Below, piece by piece: positions 1 to 6,226 of a stretch of DNA of 12,611 bases. Where the stretch lies: assembly GCA_002417685.1 (NCBI GenBank), contig DICP01000092.1, positions 1 to 12,611 of the forward strand, read 5' to 3'. The DNA comes from Candidatus Mesolinea sp. UBA5823 (lineage in GTDB: Bacteria > Chloroflexota > Anaerolineae > Anaerolineales > Anaerolineaceae). The notes under the pieces were generated by a model. That model was not told the origin of the DNA. It saw only the letters and a list, made by a program, of their open reading frames with translations, and searched no databases. Made by a program: the position numbers and the translations under genes. Position 1 is the first letter of the stretch, and each line of letters begins with the position of its first letter.

Positions 1-81
1 GGCATTTTGGGCAATGATTTCATCAATAATGCGCTTCTGCTGTGGATTTTCGAGGGGATTTTGGGTGTTCATATTTTCCAT
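1..81 (-). CDS. N-terminal fragment of a probable NuoE/HydC-like 24 kDa [2Fe-2S] subunit (runs off left edge)
   Basis: Reading leftward from the ATG at 81-79 gives 27 open codons to the window edge; the last part reads KRIIDEIIAQNA. An AAGGAG lies at 95-100, 13 nt upstream, a rather long spacing; a second in-frame ATG is at 72-70. NuoE/HydC-type thioredoxin-fold subunits commonly begin with a short variable stretch followed by a helix of the form (I/V)DEII-K and then a GALIPxLQ-type helix, so the fragment fits that family, but the cysteine ligands lie outside the window. The context supports a redox enzyme: the DRTGG/CBS-ATPase/PHP genes just upstream are, from memory, often found beside NADH-linked [FeFe]-hydrogenase subunit genes in anaerobes, and a Rex-like operator lies in front. 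A real coding start is fairly secure; the family call is an inference. Confidence 0.45.
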   Translation of the reverse strand, partial: MENMNTQNPLENPQQKRIIDEIIAQNA

Positions 82-122
82 AAAGACTAAAATTCTCCTT
101 ACCGCTGCAATAGACAATAATC

Positions 123-142
123 ATTGTGAAAATAATCTCAAT
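123..142. promoter_or_regulatory. Rex-like operator (redox repressor site)
   Basis: The 18-mer TTGTGAA-AATA-ATCTCAA at 124-141 matches 12 of the 14 fixed positions of the Rex consensus TTGTGAA-N4-TTCACAA, and the flanking A123/T142 also pair. One half-site is perfect. Rex is an NADH-responsive repressor of fermentation, hydrogenase and NADH-oxidising genes. The site lies immediately downstream of the candidate -10 (144-149), over the expected transcription start of the left-edge gene, which is where a repressor would block initiation. No rex gene is in the window, so the regulator is inferred. Confidence 0.45.
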
Positions 143-143
143 C

Positions 144-172
144 AGTTTAATCCAGGAATGGATTGCGGTCAA
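144..172 (-). promoter_or_regulatory. Candidate sigma-70 type promoter for the left-edge gene
   Basis: On the minus strand TTGACC (172-167, 5/6 to TTGACA) is followed after exactly 17 bp by TAAACT (149-144, 4/6 to TATAAT). It lies in the 122-bp gap between the PHP gene and the edge gene. A short hairpin (ACCCT 172-176, AGGGT 182-186, loop of five) overlaps the -35 side; it has no following T-run, so it is a poor terminator, but it may partly insulate the upstream operon. Confidence 0.4.
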
Positions 173-203
173 CCCTCCGAAAGGGTCGAGAAAACCTTCT
201 ATG

Positions 204-920
204 CTAAAGAATGGAAATCAGACCATCGCGGATGGCAGCCAGGTTGCTGTTTTGGGCAGAAAACTCTAATTCCCCAAGGAAGTCCTCAAGATAGTGCACA
301 TCGCCGTTCTTGAGTAGGTGGTATTCTTCCAGCTGTGGATATTTCTGGAGGAGTGTATCTTTTTGCGCGTTACGTGTTATTTCCAGAAACTCAACCTCTA
401 AATCTGGTGGGACGCTGCCTAAACATGGGAGTAAGCCAAAAGCTTCGCGATTTACGTGGGCTGGGATGAATAAGCCGCCCAAATCGGTTACAAAGCTGCA
501 AGCTTCTTGGATGGAAATCTGTACGGGGGCTAAGAGCATTCGTTCTTCGTGCGCTAAAACCTCACCGTGTCTGTCGACAATCACTTGAGGTCCAAATACC
601 GCTTCATTATTGGTTCGATTGGGCAGAAGGCGGTCAACGAGTTCTTGTAAAGTTTGGAGCTGTTCAAGGCTATCAAAAAGGCAGAGAGAGTGGATTTCCT
701 CGGTAGTTTGCAACTCCATTCCAGGCAAAGCTAAAAGTCCCTGCTCTTCAGCCACGCTTATGACTGTGGCTGCATTTTGGCTGGCATTGTGGTCGGTGAT
801 AGCAATGAGGTTGATTTCGTGAAAAAGAGCGGCTTTGACAATTTGCTCGGGCAGCATGTCTCTCCCAGCGCAAGGGGATAGCACCGTATGAACATGCAAA
901 TCAGCCCGAAAGCGAATCAT
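204..920 (-). CDS. PHP-domain metal-dependent phosphoesterase
   Basis: The 238-residue protein is a complete PHP-superfamily (histidinol phosphatase/polymerase-type) metal hydrolase. The metal-ligand motifs are in order: H-V-H (9-11), T-D-H (42-44), E69 in GMEL, H77, H155 in IPAHVN and G-D-V-H (206-209). A cysteine-containing SPCAG follows the first motif, as is common in this subfamily. PHP proteins hydrolyse phosphoesters with a di- or trinuclear metal site; the substrate here is unknown. The ATG overlaps the stop of the upstream DRTGG gene in an ATGA arrangement (917-920) with no good Shine-Dalgarno, so translation is probably coupled. It is the last gene of the four-gene operon before a new promoter. 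The fold is secure, the physiological role is not; its partners suggest a signalling or maturation role linked to the downstream redox enzyme. Confidence 0.85.
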   Translation of the reverse strand: MIRFRADLHVHTVLSPCAGRDMLPEQIVKAALFHEINLIAITDHNASQNAATVISVAEEQGLLALPGMELQTTEEIHSLCLFDSLEQLQTLQELVDRLLPNRTNNEAVFGPQVIVDRHGEVLAHEERMLLAPVQISIQEACSFVTDLGGLFIPAHVNREAFGLLPCLGSVPPDLEVEFLEITRNAQKDTLLQKYPQLEEYHLLKNGDVHYLEDFLGELEFSAQNSNLAAIRDGLISIL

Positions 921-1282
921 ATAAGGTCACTTATTCGGTCATTCGCTCGAATTCCCATATGCCAAAGTCGCCCAACGACCTCGAAGCTCGGTGAAGGAGT
1001 AGAGAGCAGAGCAATTTCTTTTTCGTTAGCGCGTTCTAGTGTGGTTTCATCGGGCTGAGCGCCTTCGGTGATAATAATGGCAGGGATTTCCAGGAGCGTG
1101 GCAACGGCGACTATATTGCTGTGGGCTAACAAGGTCACCCATACGCAGCCATTGGGTGCACCCGCCACGACGCAGCTGAGCATATCGGATACATAACCTT
1201 GGTAAACATGAACATGGCTCAGGTTGGTGGAGCTGGTTAGCACTCTAAGCTGCAAGTGCTCGATGACATCTTGAAGAATCAT
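917..1282 (-). CDS. DRTGG-domain protein (second copy)
   Basis: A 121-residue stand-alone protein resembling the DRTGG domain, a small alpha/beta ligand-sensing module also found in phosphotransacetylases and CBS-domain pyrophosphatases. Visible features are the opening MILQDVIEHL, a central glycine/alanine segment, an aliphatic strand IPAIIITEG (about 66-74) and a polar segment LSTPSPSFEVVGRL near the end. I chose the ATG at 1282-1280: it aligns with the paralogue's MILSEVIQIV start and has AAGGA six nt upstream. A TTG at 1288 would add two residues and overlap the preceding stop. The gene lies 2 bp after the CBS-ATPase stop and overlaps the PHP start by 4 bp. Function unknown; a small-ligand (possibly nucleotide) sensor partnering the ATPase is inferred from context. 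Confidence 0.7.
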   Translation of the reverse strand: MILQDVIEHLQLRVLTSSTNLSHVHVYQGYVSDMLSCVVAGAPNGCVWVTLLAHSNIVAVATLLEIPAIIITEGAQPDETTLERANEKEIALLSTPSPSFEVVGRLWHMGIRANDRISDLI

Positions 1283-1284
1283 GC

Positions 1285-2256
1285 TCAATCCTTATCTTTT
1301 GGTGAGTGTTTCGGAGTTTTCAAGTAAAGTGTCATATATAAATTCGTGCCTCGCTCAGGAGAGGAGGTGAGGCGCATTTCATCAACACACTGCCTGATGT
1401 TGGAAAGTCCCATTCCAGCACCAAAGCCCATTCTGCGTACCTCTTCACTGGCGGTGGAATAACCTGGCTGCATCGCAAGCTCGATATCTGGAATGCCAGG
1501 TCCATCGTCATAAGCTTCTAAGATAATTTTATCCTGCTCGATCTCAACGCGTAAAACGCCACCATTATTGGTGTGGATTATCAAATTCATCTCGGCTTCG
1601 TAAGCAGCGATGCCGCATTGGCGTGCAATCTGTGGAGAAGCGCCTAAGCGGCGTAAAGCCTTTTTGATGTTATTCGAAGCTGCGCCGCCATGGGTAAAGT
1701 CATTCTTTTTCACGTAATAGCGCAGGATCAGTGTGGTGTGATCAGAGACGATGTCCTCAAATAAATGGGATGCGCGATAACGAATTAACTCCTCCGTCTC
1801 ATAATCGCGTTGTAGGGCTCTGAGCAAACCTATGGATATATCGCCTTTCGTTAGAATCCCCACAACCTTACCGTTTTCGTCCAATACGGGCAATCGTCCG
1901 ACTTTAGTTTTAACAAATTGTTTCAGGGCTTCGATGAGTTGGTCGGTATTACGTGCAGTGATGACGTTACGGGTCATATAATCTGCAACGGTTAGATCAA
2001 TGCGCCCATCACGCAGCGAGCGGATCATGTCTTCTATTGATAGGATGCCAAGAAGCTCTCCGTTCACTGCTACAGGTGCACCGGATATGCGGTTTTTCCT
2101 GAAAATATCCAATGCATCTCGCATGGTTAATTCTGGAGTGAGCGTAATCAAGTTTTTACTCATCACATCATCGACGGTGAGTTCGTAAGCGAGCTCCTCG
2201 ACACGCGTGATTTTCGCTGCATCGGCATCGGTGATGTTGGTGTTATCTAAGCTCAT
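1285..2256 (-). CDS. CBS-pair / GHKL anti-sigma-type ATPase fusion
   Basis: With the ATG at 2256-2254 the protein has 323 residues. Residues about 27-145 form a tandem CBS pair (DVMSKNLITL, RISGAPV, GILSIEDMI, then YMTRNVIT, VGRLPVLDENGKVVGILTKGD), which usually binds adenine nucleotides. Residues about 170-315 are a HATPase_c domain of the RsbW/SpoIIAB type, with an N box (E220...N224), DDGPGI and the lid GFGAGMGLSNI; no histidine-kinase dimerisation domain is present. Such proteins are Ser/Thr kinases or anti-sigma switches whose activity could be set here by adenylate or redox state. A TTG at 2277 gives a 330-residue alternative overlapping the upstream gene by 14 bp; neither start has a clear Shine-Dalgarno. 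It sits between two DRTGG genes, likely partners. Domain assignment is firm, the target is unknown. Confidence 0.85.
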   Translation of the reverse strand: MSLDNTNITDADAAKITRVEELAYELTVDDVMSKNLITLTPELTMRDALDIFRKNRISGAPVAVNGELLGILSIEDMIRSLRDGRIDLTVADYMTRNVITARNTDQLIEALKQFVKTKVGRLPVLDENGKVVGILTKGDISIGLLRALQRDYETEELIRYRASHLFEDIVSDHTTLILRYYVKKNDFTHGGAASNNIKKALRRLGASPQIARQCGIAAYEAEMNLIIHTNNGGVLRVEIEQDKIILEAYDDGPGIPDIELAMQPGYSTASEEVRRMGFGAGMGLSNIRQCVDEMRLTSSPERGTNLYMTLYLKTPKHSPKDKD

Positions 2257-2263
2257 GGCGGAA

Positions 2264-2638
2264 TTATTCTCTATCAAAAGCGTGCGTCATTTCGGACTCG
2301 AAACTGGGTAGGTTTGCATGCATCAACCGACCGCTGATTTCGTACAGACCAAGCTTCGAGCTGATAACCGGAATTTTCTCTTCGATTGCCAGTTGAATTG
2401 TCTCCGGTGATAGCGATTTTCCACGGGCGAAGATAATTGCGCGCACATCCGCGATGATGGCAGTGCGCACGACTTGAGGGTTGCTTAAACCTGTGATCAG
2501 CACTGCCCCCGGCATGATTGAAGCTAACACATCGCTCATCAAATCACCAGCAAAACCACCTTTAATTTCTAATTGGAGATTTGCATTCGGCGTGAGCAGC
2601 TTACCTTCTACAATCTGGATTACTTCACTAAGAATCAT
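2264..2638 (-). CDS. DRTGG-domain protein (first gene of operon)
   Basis: A 124-residue single-domain protein resembling the DRTGG family and paralogous to the product of 917-1282: both start MIL-x-(D/E)-VI, share a hydrophobic strand followed by a helix (VRAIIFARG here, IPAIIITEG there), and end with a segment of the form S-(K/P)-x-(G/S)-(L/F)-(Y/E)-(E/V)-(I/V)-(S/G)-GRL. The ATG at 2638-2636 has AAAGGA about 9 nt upstream. It is the first gene of the leftward operon; its TAA lies 7 bp before the chosen start of the CBS-ATPase. The repeated small domain on both sides of a kinase/anti-sigma-like ATPase suggests a heteromeric sensor complex (inference). It has no enzyme motif, so it is probably a ligand-binding subunit. 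Confidence 0.7.
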   Translation of the reverse strand: MILSEVIQIVEGKLLTPNANLQLEIKGGFAGDLMSDVLASIMPGAVLITGLSNPQVVRTAIIADVRAIIFARGKSLSPETIQLAIEEKIPVISSKLGLYEISGRLMHANLPSFESEMTHAFDRE

Positions 2639-2984
2639 AAGATTACATCCTTTATTTAATCCGCTTCAATTTATTTTATCCTGTTTTCGAAAAGGGGGTT
2701 ATTGAAATTTCGAGCTTTTCACTAGGAAATACCCGTCCGTAACGATATTTTTATAATCATACATACGTATATTGATCATCCGTATGAGTGTTTTTACTGC
2801 ATTTAGCCGCTTTGTGTTTACATTGGGGTATACTTACAAACGCTCAATGCTGAGCTTGGAAACGATCGACGAAAAAGAACTCGAAGAGTAACGTACTCGA
2901 ACAGAAATATTGCAAAGTGCTGTTATGGTTCAGGGAAGTAAAGAGGCACACAAAAAAATCAAATTGCGACCGAGAGGAATAGAT
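2639..2984. other. 346-bp divergent intergenic region
   Basis: This A+T-rich stretch separates the leftward DRTGG operon from the rightward DegV-PlsY operon and must hold promoters for both. No convincing small gene was found. Seen in it: a perfect TATAAT at 2752-2757 and a TATACT at 2829-2834 on the plus strand, both without a good -35; a TAAAAT on the minus strand near 2672-2677, also without a clear -35; a TTTTCGAAAA palindrome at 2684-2693; and the inverted repeat at 2762-2786. An in-frame TTG at 2910 could extend the DegV frame upstream, but the extension does not look like DegV sequence. Confidence 0.6.
2762..2786. repeat. Inverted repeat CATACG...CGTATG, possible operator
   Basis: CATACG at 2762-2767 is mirrored by CGTATG at 2781-2786 around a 13-bp centre that contains the palindrome TGATCA (2773-2778). 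It lies between the plus-strand TATAAT (2752) and TATACT (2829), upstream of the first DegV gene. Its position fits an operator, but no regulator can be named. Confidence 0.25.
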
Positions 2985-3857
2985 ATGCAGAATAATAATG
3001 CTGTGTCTGTCATTACCGGGAGCGCTGCACAAGTCCCAAAGGTAACTGCCGAGGCGTTAGGAATAGACATTCTTCCATTGTTGATCTACATTGATGGGAA
3101 AGAATATCACGATGGTATCGACATTTCCCCTGGGGAACTCTATCAGAGGATGCGACTGAACCAGATGGAAGTAAAGACAGCAGCTCCGACTGTCGGGCAA
3201 TACTATCAAGCTTTTAAAAATTCTATCGAAGGTGGGGCAAAAGAAATATTGTGTGTCACACTCAGCAGCAAACTCAGTGCTGATTATAGTTCAGCAAAAA
3301 ACGCAGCAAATTTGGTAAAAACGGAAATTCCTGAAAGCAAAATTTTTGTATTTGATAGCCGTCGAGCGGCAGTTCCCCAGGGTCTCTTAACAATTGAGGC
3401 AGCTGAGAGGCTCAACGCCGGGCAACCAATGGAAGATGTGCTCACATATCTGGAAAACGCATGGCAGAAGTCCTCCCTCATCGCTGCTCTGGATACCTTA
3501 GAATATCTCAATCGGGGAGGAAGGATAGGGCAAGTCGCAATTTATGTTGGCAGCACGCTGCGAATTTTACCCATTGTTTATCTTAACGATGAAGGTATCG
3601 TTGCACCAGCAGCGATATTGCGCGGGAAAAACAAAATTATCCCCACATTGGTTTCCCAACTTAAGAAACGAACTGAGGGTTATCAGAAAATTCGGCTCGC
3701 TGTGATGCATGCTGATGCTTTGGAACGAGCAGAGGAGCTGAAAGAAGCAGTTCAAGAAGCTTTTCCATTAATTAATATTCTGATCGACGAATTCACACCC
3801 GTCATGGGTGCGCATACCGGCCCCGGGCTTCTTGGGTTGGGCTATCTGTTTGAATGA
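2985..3857 (+). CDS. DegV/FakB-family fatty-acid-binding protein, copy 1
   Basis: This 290-residue protein is a full-length DegV-family (EDD fold) fatty-acid-binding protein. In order: VITGSAAQVP near the N-terminus (9-18), TAAPTVGQYYQAF (65-77, equivalent to the usual TSQPS...F), LSSKLSADYSSA (93-104), VFDSRRAAVPQGLL (122-135), LEYLNRGGRIG (172-182) and the C-terminal PVMGAHTGPGLL (272-283). In FakB proteins a buried fatty acid is presented to the kinase FakA for phosphorylation, and the Thr, Ser and His of the second, third and last motifs are in the carboxylate-binding area. The ATG at 2985 was chosen because GAGAGG lies 7 nt upstream, the motif-to-start distance fits the family and its paralogue has 289 residues. 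Odd point: the usual TDS near the N-terminus is TGS. First gene of the rightward cluster, 128 bp before copy 2. Confidence 0.9.
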   Translation: MQNNNAVSVITGSAAQVPKVTAEALGIDILPLLIYIDGKEYHDGIDISPGELYQRMRLNQMEVKTAAPTVGQYYQAFKNSIEGGAKEILCVTLSSKLSADYSSAKNAANLVKTEIPESKIFVFDSRRAAVPQGLLTIEAAERLNAGQPMEDVLTYLENAWQKSSLIAALDTLEYLNRGGRIGQVAIYVGSTLRILPIVYLNDEGIVAPAAILRGKNKIIPTLVSQLKKRTEGYQKIRLAVMHADALERAEELKEAVQEAFPLINILIDEFTPVMGAHTGPGLLGLGYLFE

Positions 3858-3922
3858 TTGATATAAGGATCGTACAACCTTGATTTACATTTTAGAACTA
3901 TTTCTTACGAAGCGTGTTTTCT

Positions 3923-3931
3923 TGTTAGAAT
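3923..3931 (+). promoter_or_regulatory. Candidate extended -10 element before the second DegV gene
   Basis: TGTTAGAAT fits the extended -10 form TGn-TATAAT with one mismatch. It lies in the 128-bp gap between the two DegV genes, about 55 nt before the second start, and has no good -35. It would allow the second DegV gene and plsY to be expressed apart from copy 1. Weak evidence. Confidence 0.25.
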
Positions 3932-3985
3932 TAGATAGGCAATTTTAAGTTGAATGCTTAAATAATTACTCGTGGAGGAAAGAGA

Positions 3986-4855
3986 ATGTTTGGAGAAGCT
4001 GCGGTGGTTACCGGAAGTGTTGCTCAGGTCCCCAAAGATGTTGCAGAAAATTTGGGAATTGAAGTGCTTCCTTTGATAATATCCGTCAATGGAGAAGAAT
4101 TTCGGGATCAGGTCACGATTGATGCTGGCCAGCTTTATAAAAGAATGCGTGTCGAACAGTTGGAGGTAAAAACTGCAGCGCCCACCGTAGGTGAGTATTA
4201 CGAGGCTTTTAAACGCCTCATGGAAAAAGGCATTCGGCAAATTCTGTGCATTCCCTTGTCGCAAAATTTGAGCTCAGATTACAGTGCAGCTTTAAACGCA
4301 GCAAATATATTTATGACTGATTATCCTGACGTTAAGATAGGTGTGATTGATTGTAGGCGCGTGGCTGTACCCCAGGGTTTACTTTGCATTGAAGCAGCTC
4401 AAAAACTAAAAGATGGCGTTCCTTTTGAAGAAGTTGTTGAATATTGCAACACTGAATGGCGCAAGACTGGTCTTTTTGCTGCGGTGGAAACATTAAAATA
4501 TTTAGCCCAAGGTGGCAGAATTGGAAAAGCTGCCTCGCTGCTGGGCAATTCACTTCATATTATGCCCATCCTTTCTGTGGTAAATGACGAAGGTGTTGCC
4601 GCCCCTGCAGCGGTATTGCGCAGAAAGGATAAAATCGTCCCGACCTTAGTTTCACTCGTCAAGAAATATACCGACGGCTATAGCAAACTTCGCTTAGGTG
4701 TTACACACGCGGATAATCTGGAAGGTGCAGAAGCTTTGCGAGAAGCCCTCTTAGCTGAGTTTCCAGGAAGAGAAATTCTCATTGACGATTTCACACCAGT
4801 GATGGGTGCTCACACTGGTCCCGGGTTACTGGCTGTAGGGTATCTATACGAATAG
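3986..4855 (+). CDS. DegV/FakB-family fatty-acid-binding protein, copy 2
   Basis: A 289-residue DegV-family protein collinear with the preceding gene and identical at roughly half of positions by eye, so the pair is an old tandem duplication. It keeps TAAPTVGEYYEAF, LSQNLSSDYSAA, IDCRRVAVPQGLL, LKYLAQGGRIG and PVMGAHTGPGLL, and also carries the TGS variant (VVTGSVAQVP) near the N-terminus. A strong GGAGG lies 7 nt before the ATG. Paralogous FakB proteins in one organism often bind different acyl chains (saturated versus unsaturated), so the copies may split substrates; this is an inference. It ends 14 bp before the PlsY-family gene, so the two are surely co-transcribed. No FakA (DAK2-type) kinase is in the window. 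Confidence 0.9.
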   Translation: MFGEAAVVTGSVAQVPKDVAENLGIEVLPLIISVNGEEFRDQVTIDAGQLYKRMRVEQLEVKTAAPTVGEYYEAFKRLMEKGIRQILCIPLSQNLSSDYSAALNAANIFMTDYPDVKIGVIDCRRVAVPQGLLCIEAAQKLKDGVPFEEVVEYCNTEWRKTGLFAAVETLKYLAQGGRIGKAASLLGNSLHIMPILSVVNDEGVAAPAAVLRRKDKIVPTLVSLVKKYTDGYSKLRLGVTHADNLEGAEALREALLAEFPGREILIDDFTPVMGAHTGPGLLAVGYLYE

Positions 4856-4869
4856 CTACTGAGTGGAGG

Positions 4870-5583
4870 ATGTTTGTGTTTATCGATCCATTAGTATTTA
4901 AGACTGCCATGACATTCATCTTCATGGTACTTTTCGCCTACTTGCTAGGGTCGATCCCCTCAGGTTATTTAGCAGGAAAGTGGATCAAAGGCATTGATTT
5001 GCGCGAGTATGGCAGCGGTACCGTCAGCGGTTCGATGGTTTGGGAGCATGTGGCTAAATGGGCAGTTTTTCCAGTGGGTATTTTCGATATATTCAAAGGG
5101 GCACTGCCGACCTGGCTAAGCCTAAAGCTCGGTCTGAGTCAACAAGCAGCCATGGTTGTCGGCGTGACTGCTGTGGTTGGGCATAACTGGCCTATTTACT
5201 TGAATTTTCAGGGTGGCAGAGGACTGAGCCCTTTCTTAGGGGAACTTTTCGTTCTTTTCCCATTGGGGATGTTGATTCTCTTGATTGGTTTGGGAATTGG
5301 CAATCGCTTGAAGTCTCCAGCTATACCACTTTTCACCATTATTCTATTACCCGTTTTTGCTGCATTGTTTGATGGACCCAAGTCAATGCTTTGGTTAGCG
5401 CTCGGAATGACAGCTATCACGATTCTTAAACGCTTAGAAGCCAACGGCAGGCCTTTACCAGAAGATCCACAAGAGCGTCACGACGTCATATTGCGGCGCA
5501 TATTCTTAGACCGTGATATTCAAGACCATGAGGAATGGATTCGCCGAGAACCTGAATCTTCAAATAATAAAGTTAATCACTAA
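4870..5583 (+). CDS. plsY: PlsY-family glycerol-3-phosphate acyltransferase (divergent)
   Basis: A multi-pass membrane protein of up to 237 residues matching PlsY, which transfers an acyl group from acyl-phosphate to glycerol-3-phosphate as the first step of phospholipid synthesis. Motif 1 is clear (YLLGSIPSGYLAGK, 24-37, then DLRE with R45), as is motif 3 (GHNWPIYLNFQGGRG, 104-118, with H105). Motif 2, the phosphate-binding loop normally of the form GSGN-x-GATN, is altered to GSGTVSGSMVW (48-58): the first glycines remain but both asparagines are gone. A charged C-terminal tail of about 40 residues follows the last membrane segment. The ATG at 4870 abuts GGAGG with no spacer, so the GTG two codons later (4876), 6 nt from GGAGG, may be the true start. 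The preceding DegV/FakB genes would help supply its acyl-phosphate. The family is secure; exact substrate less so. Confidence 0.82.
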   Translation: MFVFIDPLVFKTAMTFIFMVLFAYLLGSIPSGYLAGKWIKGIDLREYGSGTVSGSMVWEHVAKWAVFPVGIFDIFKGALPTWLSLKLGLSQQAAMVVGVTAVVGHNWPIYLNFQGGRGLSPFLGELFVLFPLGMLILLIGLGIGNRLKSPAIPLFTIILLPVFAALFDGPKSMLWLALGMTAITILKRLEANGRPLPEDPQERHDVILRRIFLDRDIQDHEEWIRREPESSNNKVNH

Positions 5584-5601
5584 GCAAAGAAGAACTTGTG
5601 T

Positions 5602-5634
5602 ACAAAAACCGCCCGAGAACCGGGCGGTTTTTGT
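5602..5634. terminator. Strong bidirectional rho-independent terminator
   Basis: A perfect 14-bp stem (core AAAAACCGCCCG at 5604-5615 with CGGGCGGTTTTT at 5621-5632, plus an outer AC/GT) closes a 5-nt loop. The A-run on one side and T-run on the other make it an intrinsic terminator in both directions. It lies 18 nt after the plsY stop and 15 nt after the end of the leftward DUF4340 gene, so it separates the two convergent operons. Confidence 0.93.
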
Positions 5635-5649
5635 GTGTGGGCTATAAGC

Positions 5650-6225
5650 TTACCCATCGGTTTCCGTTGGAGCTGGTGTGGGCGTAGGCGGGGTAGCAGC
5701 GCTTTCTATGATGCTAACGATATTATCGATACTACCTTGAGAAACCAGGACTGGCGCGCCAGCATCAAGCTGCGCATAGTAATCAGTGTTCAGTGGGTTT
5801 GCGCTGCCGATTTTGATAATATGCTGGGTGCCATCGCCCTGAGTGAGTGTGAAGCTATATTGTGGGTTATCCAAACCCAAAGTTGTCAAGTCTAAATCCA
5901 AGTTGAGCTGTTGTTTAACCTGGATAGCGTTAAATTCCGCCACAATTTGCGCAATGTTCCCTTCCGTAACGCTGGCGCCGGGGATGTTAATCTGCCACCC
6001 TCCATCTGCAGACTTACTGATTATAAGATCTTCTTGTTCAGGTCTGGTTAATTTAAGCAAGACGAGATTCGAAGTTTCCAGTTGGATGAAGTGCGGCAAG
6101 GATGTAGCTGTAGGTTCATCGGAGTGGTTGCTAAAATCCAGGTTGCCTTGATTTTGGAGCCACACATAGCCAACCACTAATCCGACGGCTATGATGAGCA
6201 AGATGAGCGTGCTTTTCTTGACCAT
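5650..6225 (-). CDS. DUF4340-type membrane-anchored protein of the ABC operon
   Basis: A 191-residue protein with a short basic start (MVKK), one hydrophobic helix (about 5-22) and an extracytoplasmic domain built of strands and turns (FIQLETSNLVLLKL, GGWQINIP, LGLDNPQYSFTL, IIKIGSANPLNTDYYAQLD). This pattern fits DUF4340, usually found directly after GldG-like proteins. The tail TPPTPTPAPTETDG is proline/threonine-rich and probably flexible. The ATG at 6225 was chosen because AAGGAG lies 7 nt upstream and the GldG stop lies one base before it; a longer frame reaching 6345 would overlap the GldG gene and looks like read-through. No catalytic residues are recognisable; its likely role is as an accessory subunit outside the membrane. 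Transcription ends at the hairpin 15 nt beyond the stop. Confidence 0.78.
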   Translation of the reverse strand: MVKKSTLILLIIAVGLVVGYVWLQNQGNLDFSNHSDEPTATSLPHFIQLETSNLVLLKLTRPEQEDLIISKSADGGWQINIPGASVTEGNIAQIVAEFNAIQVKQQLNLDLDLTTLGLDNPQYSFTLTQGDGTQHIIKIGSANPLNTDYYAQLDAGAPVLVSQGSIDNIVSIIESAATPPTPTPAPTETDG

Positions 6226-6226
6226 T

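Noticed and set aside
172..186. Hairpin ACCCT/AGGGT as terminator of the PHP operon
   Set aside because: The stem is only five to seven pairs with no T-run after it on the minus strand, so I do not call it a terminator.
2672..2700. Firm promoter for the DRTGG operon (TAAAAT with TTTTCGAAAA palindrome)
   Set aside because: No -35 at 16-18 bp; kept only as part of the description of the intergenic region.
2910..2984. N-terminal extension of the first DegV protein from a TTG at 2910
   Set aside because: The added residues are unlike DegV N-termini, the ATG at 2985 has its own GAGAGG, and the paralogue starts at the equivalent point.
3905..4264. Minus-strand open frame antisense to the second DegV gene
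   Set aside because: It has no recognisable domain or Shine-Dalgarno and lies opposite a clear gene; it is a shadow frame.
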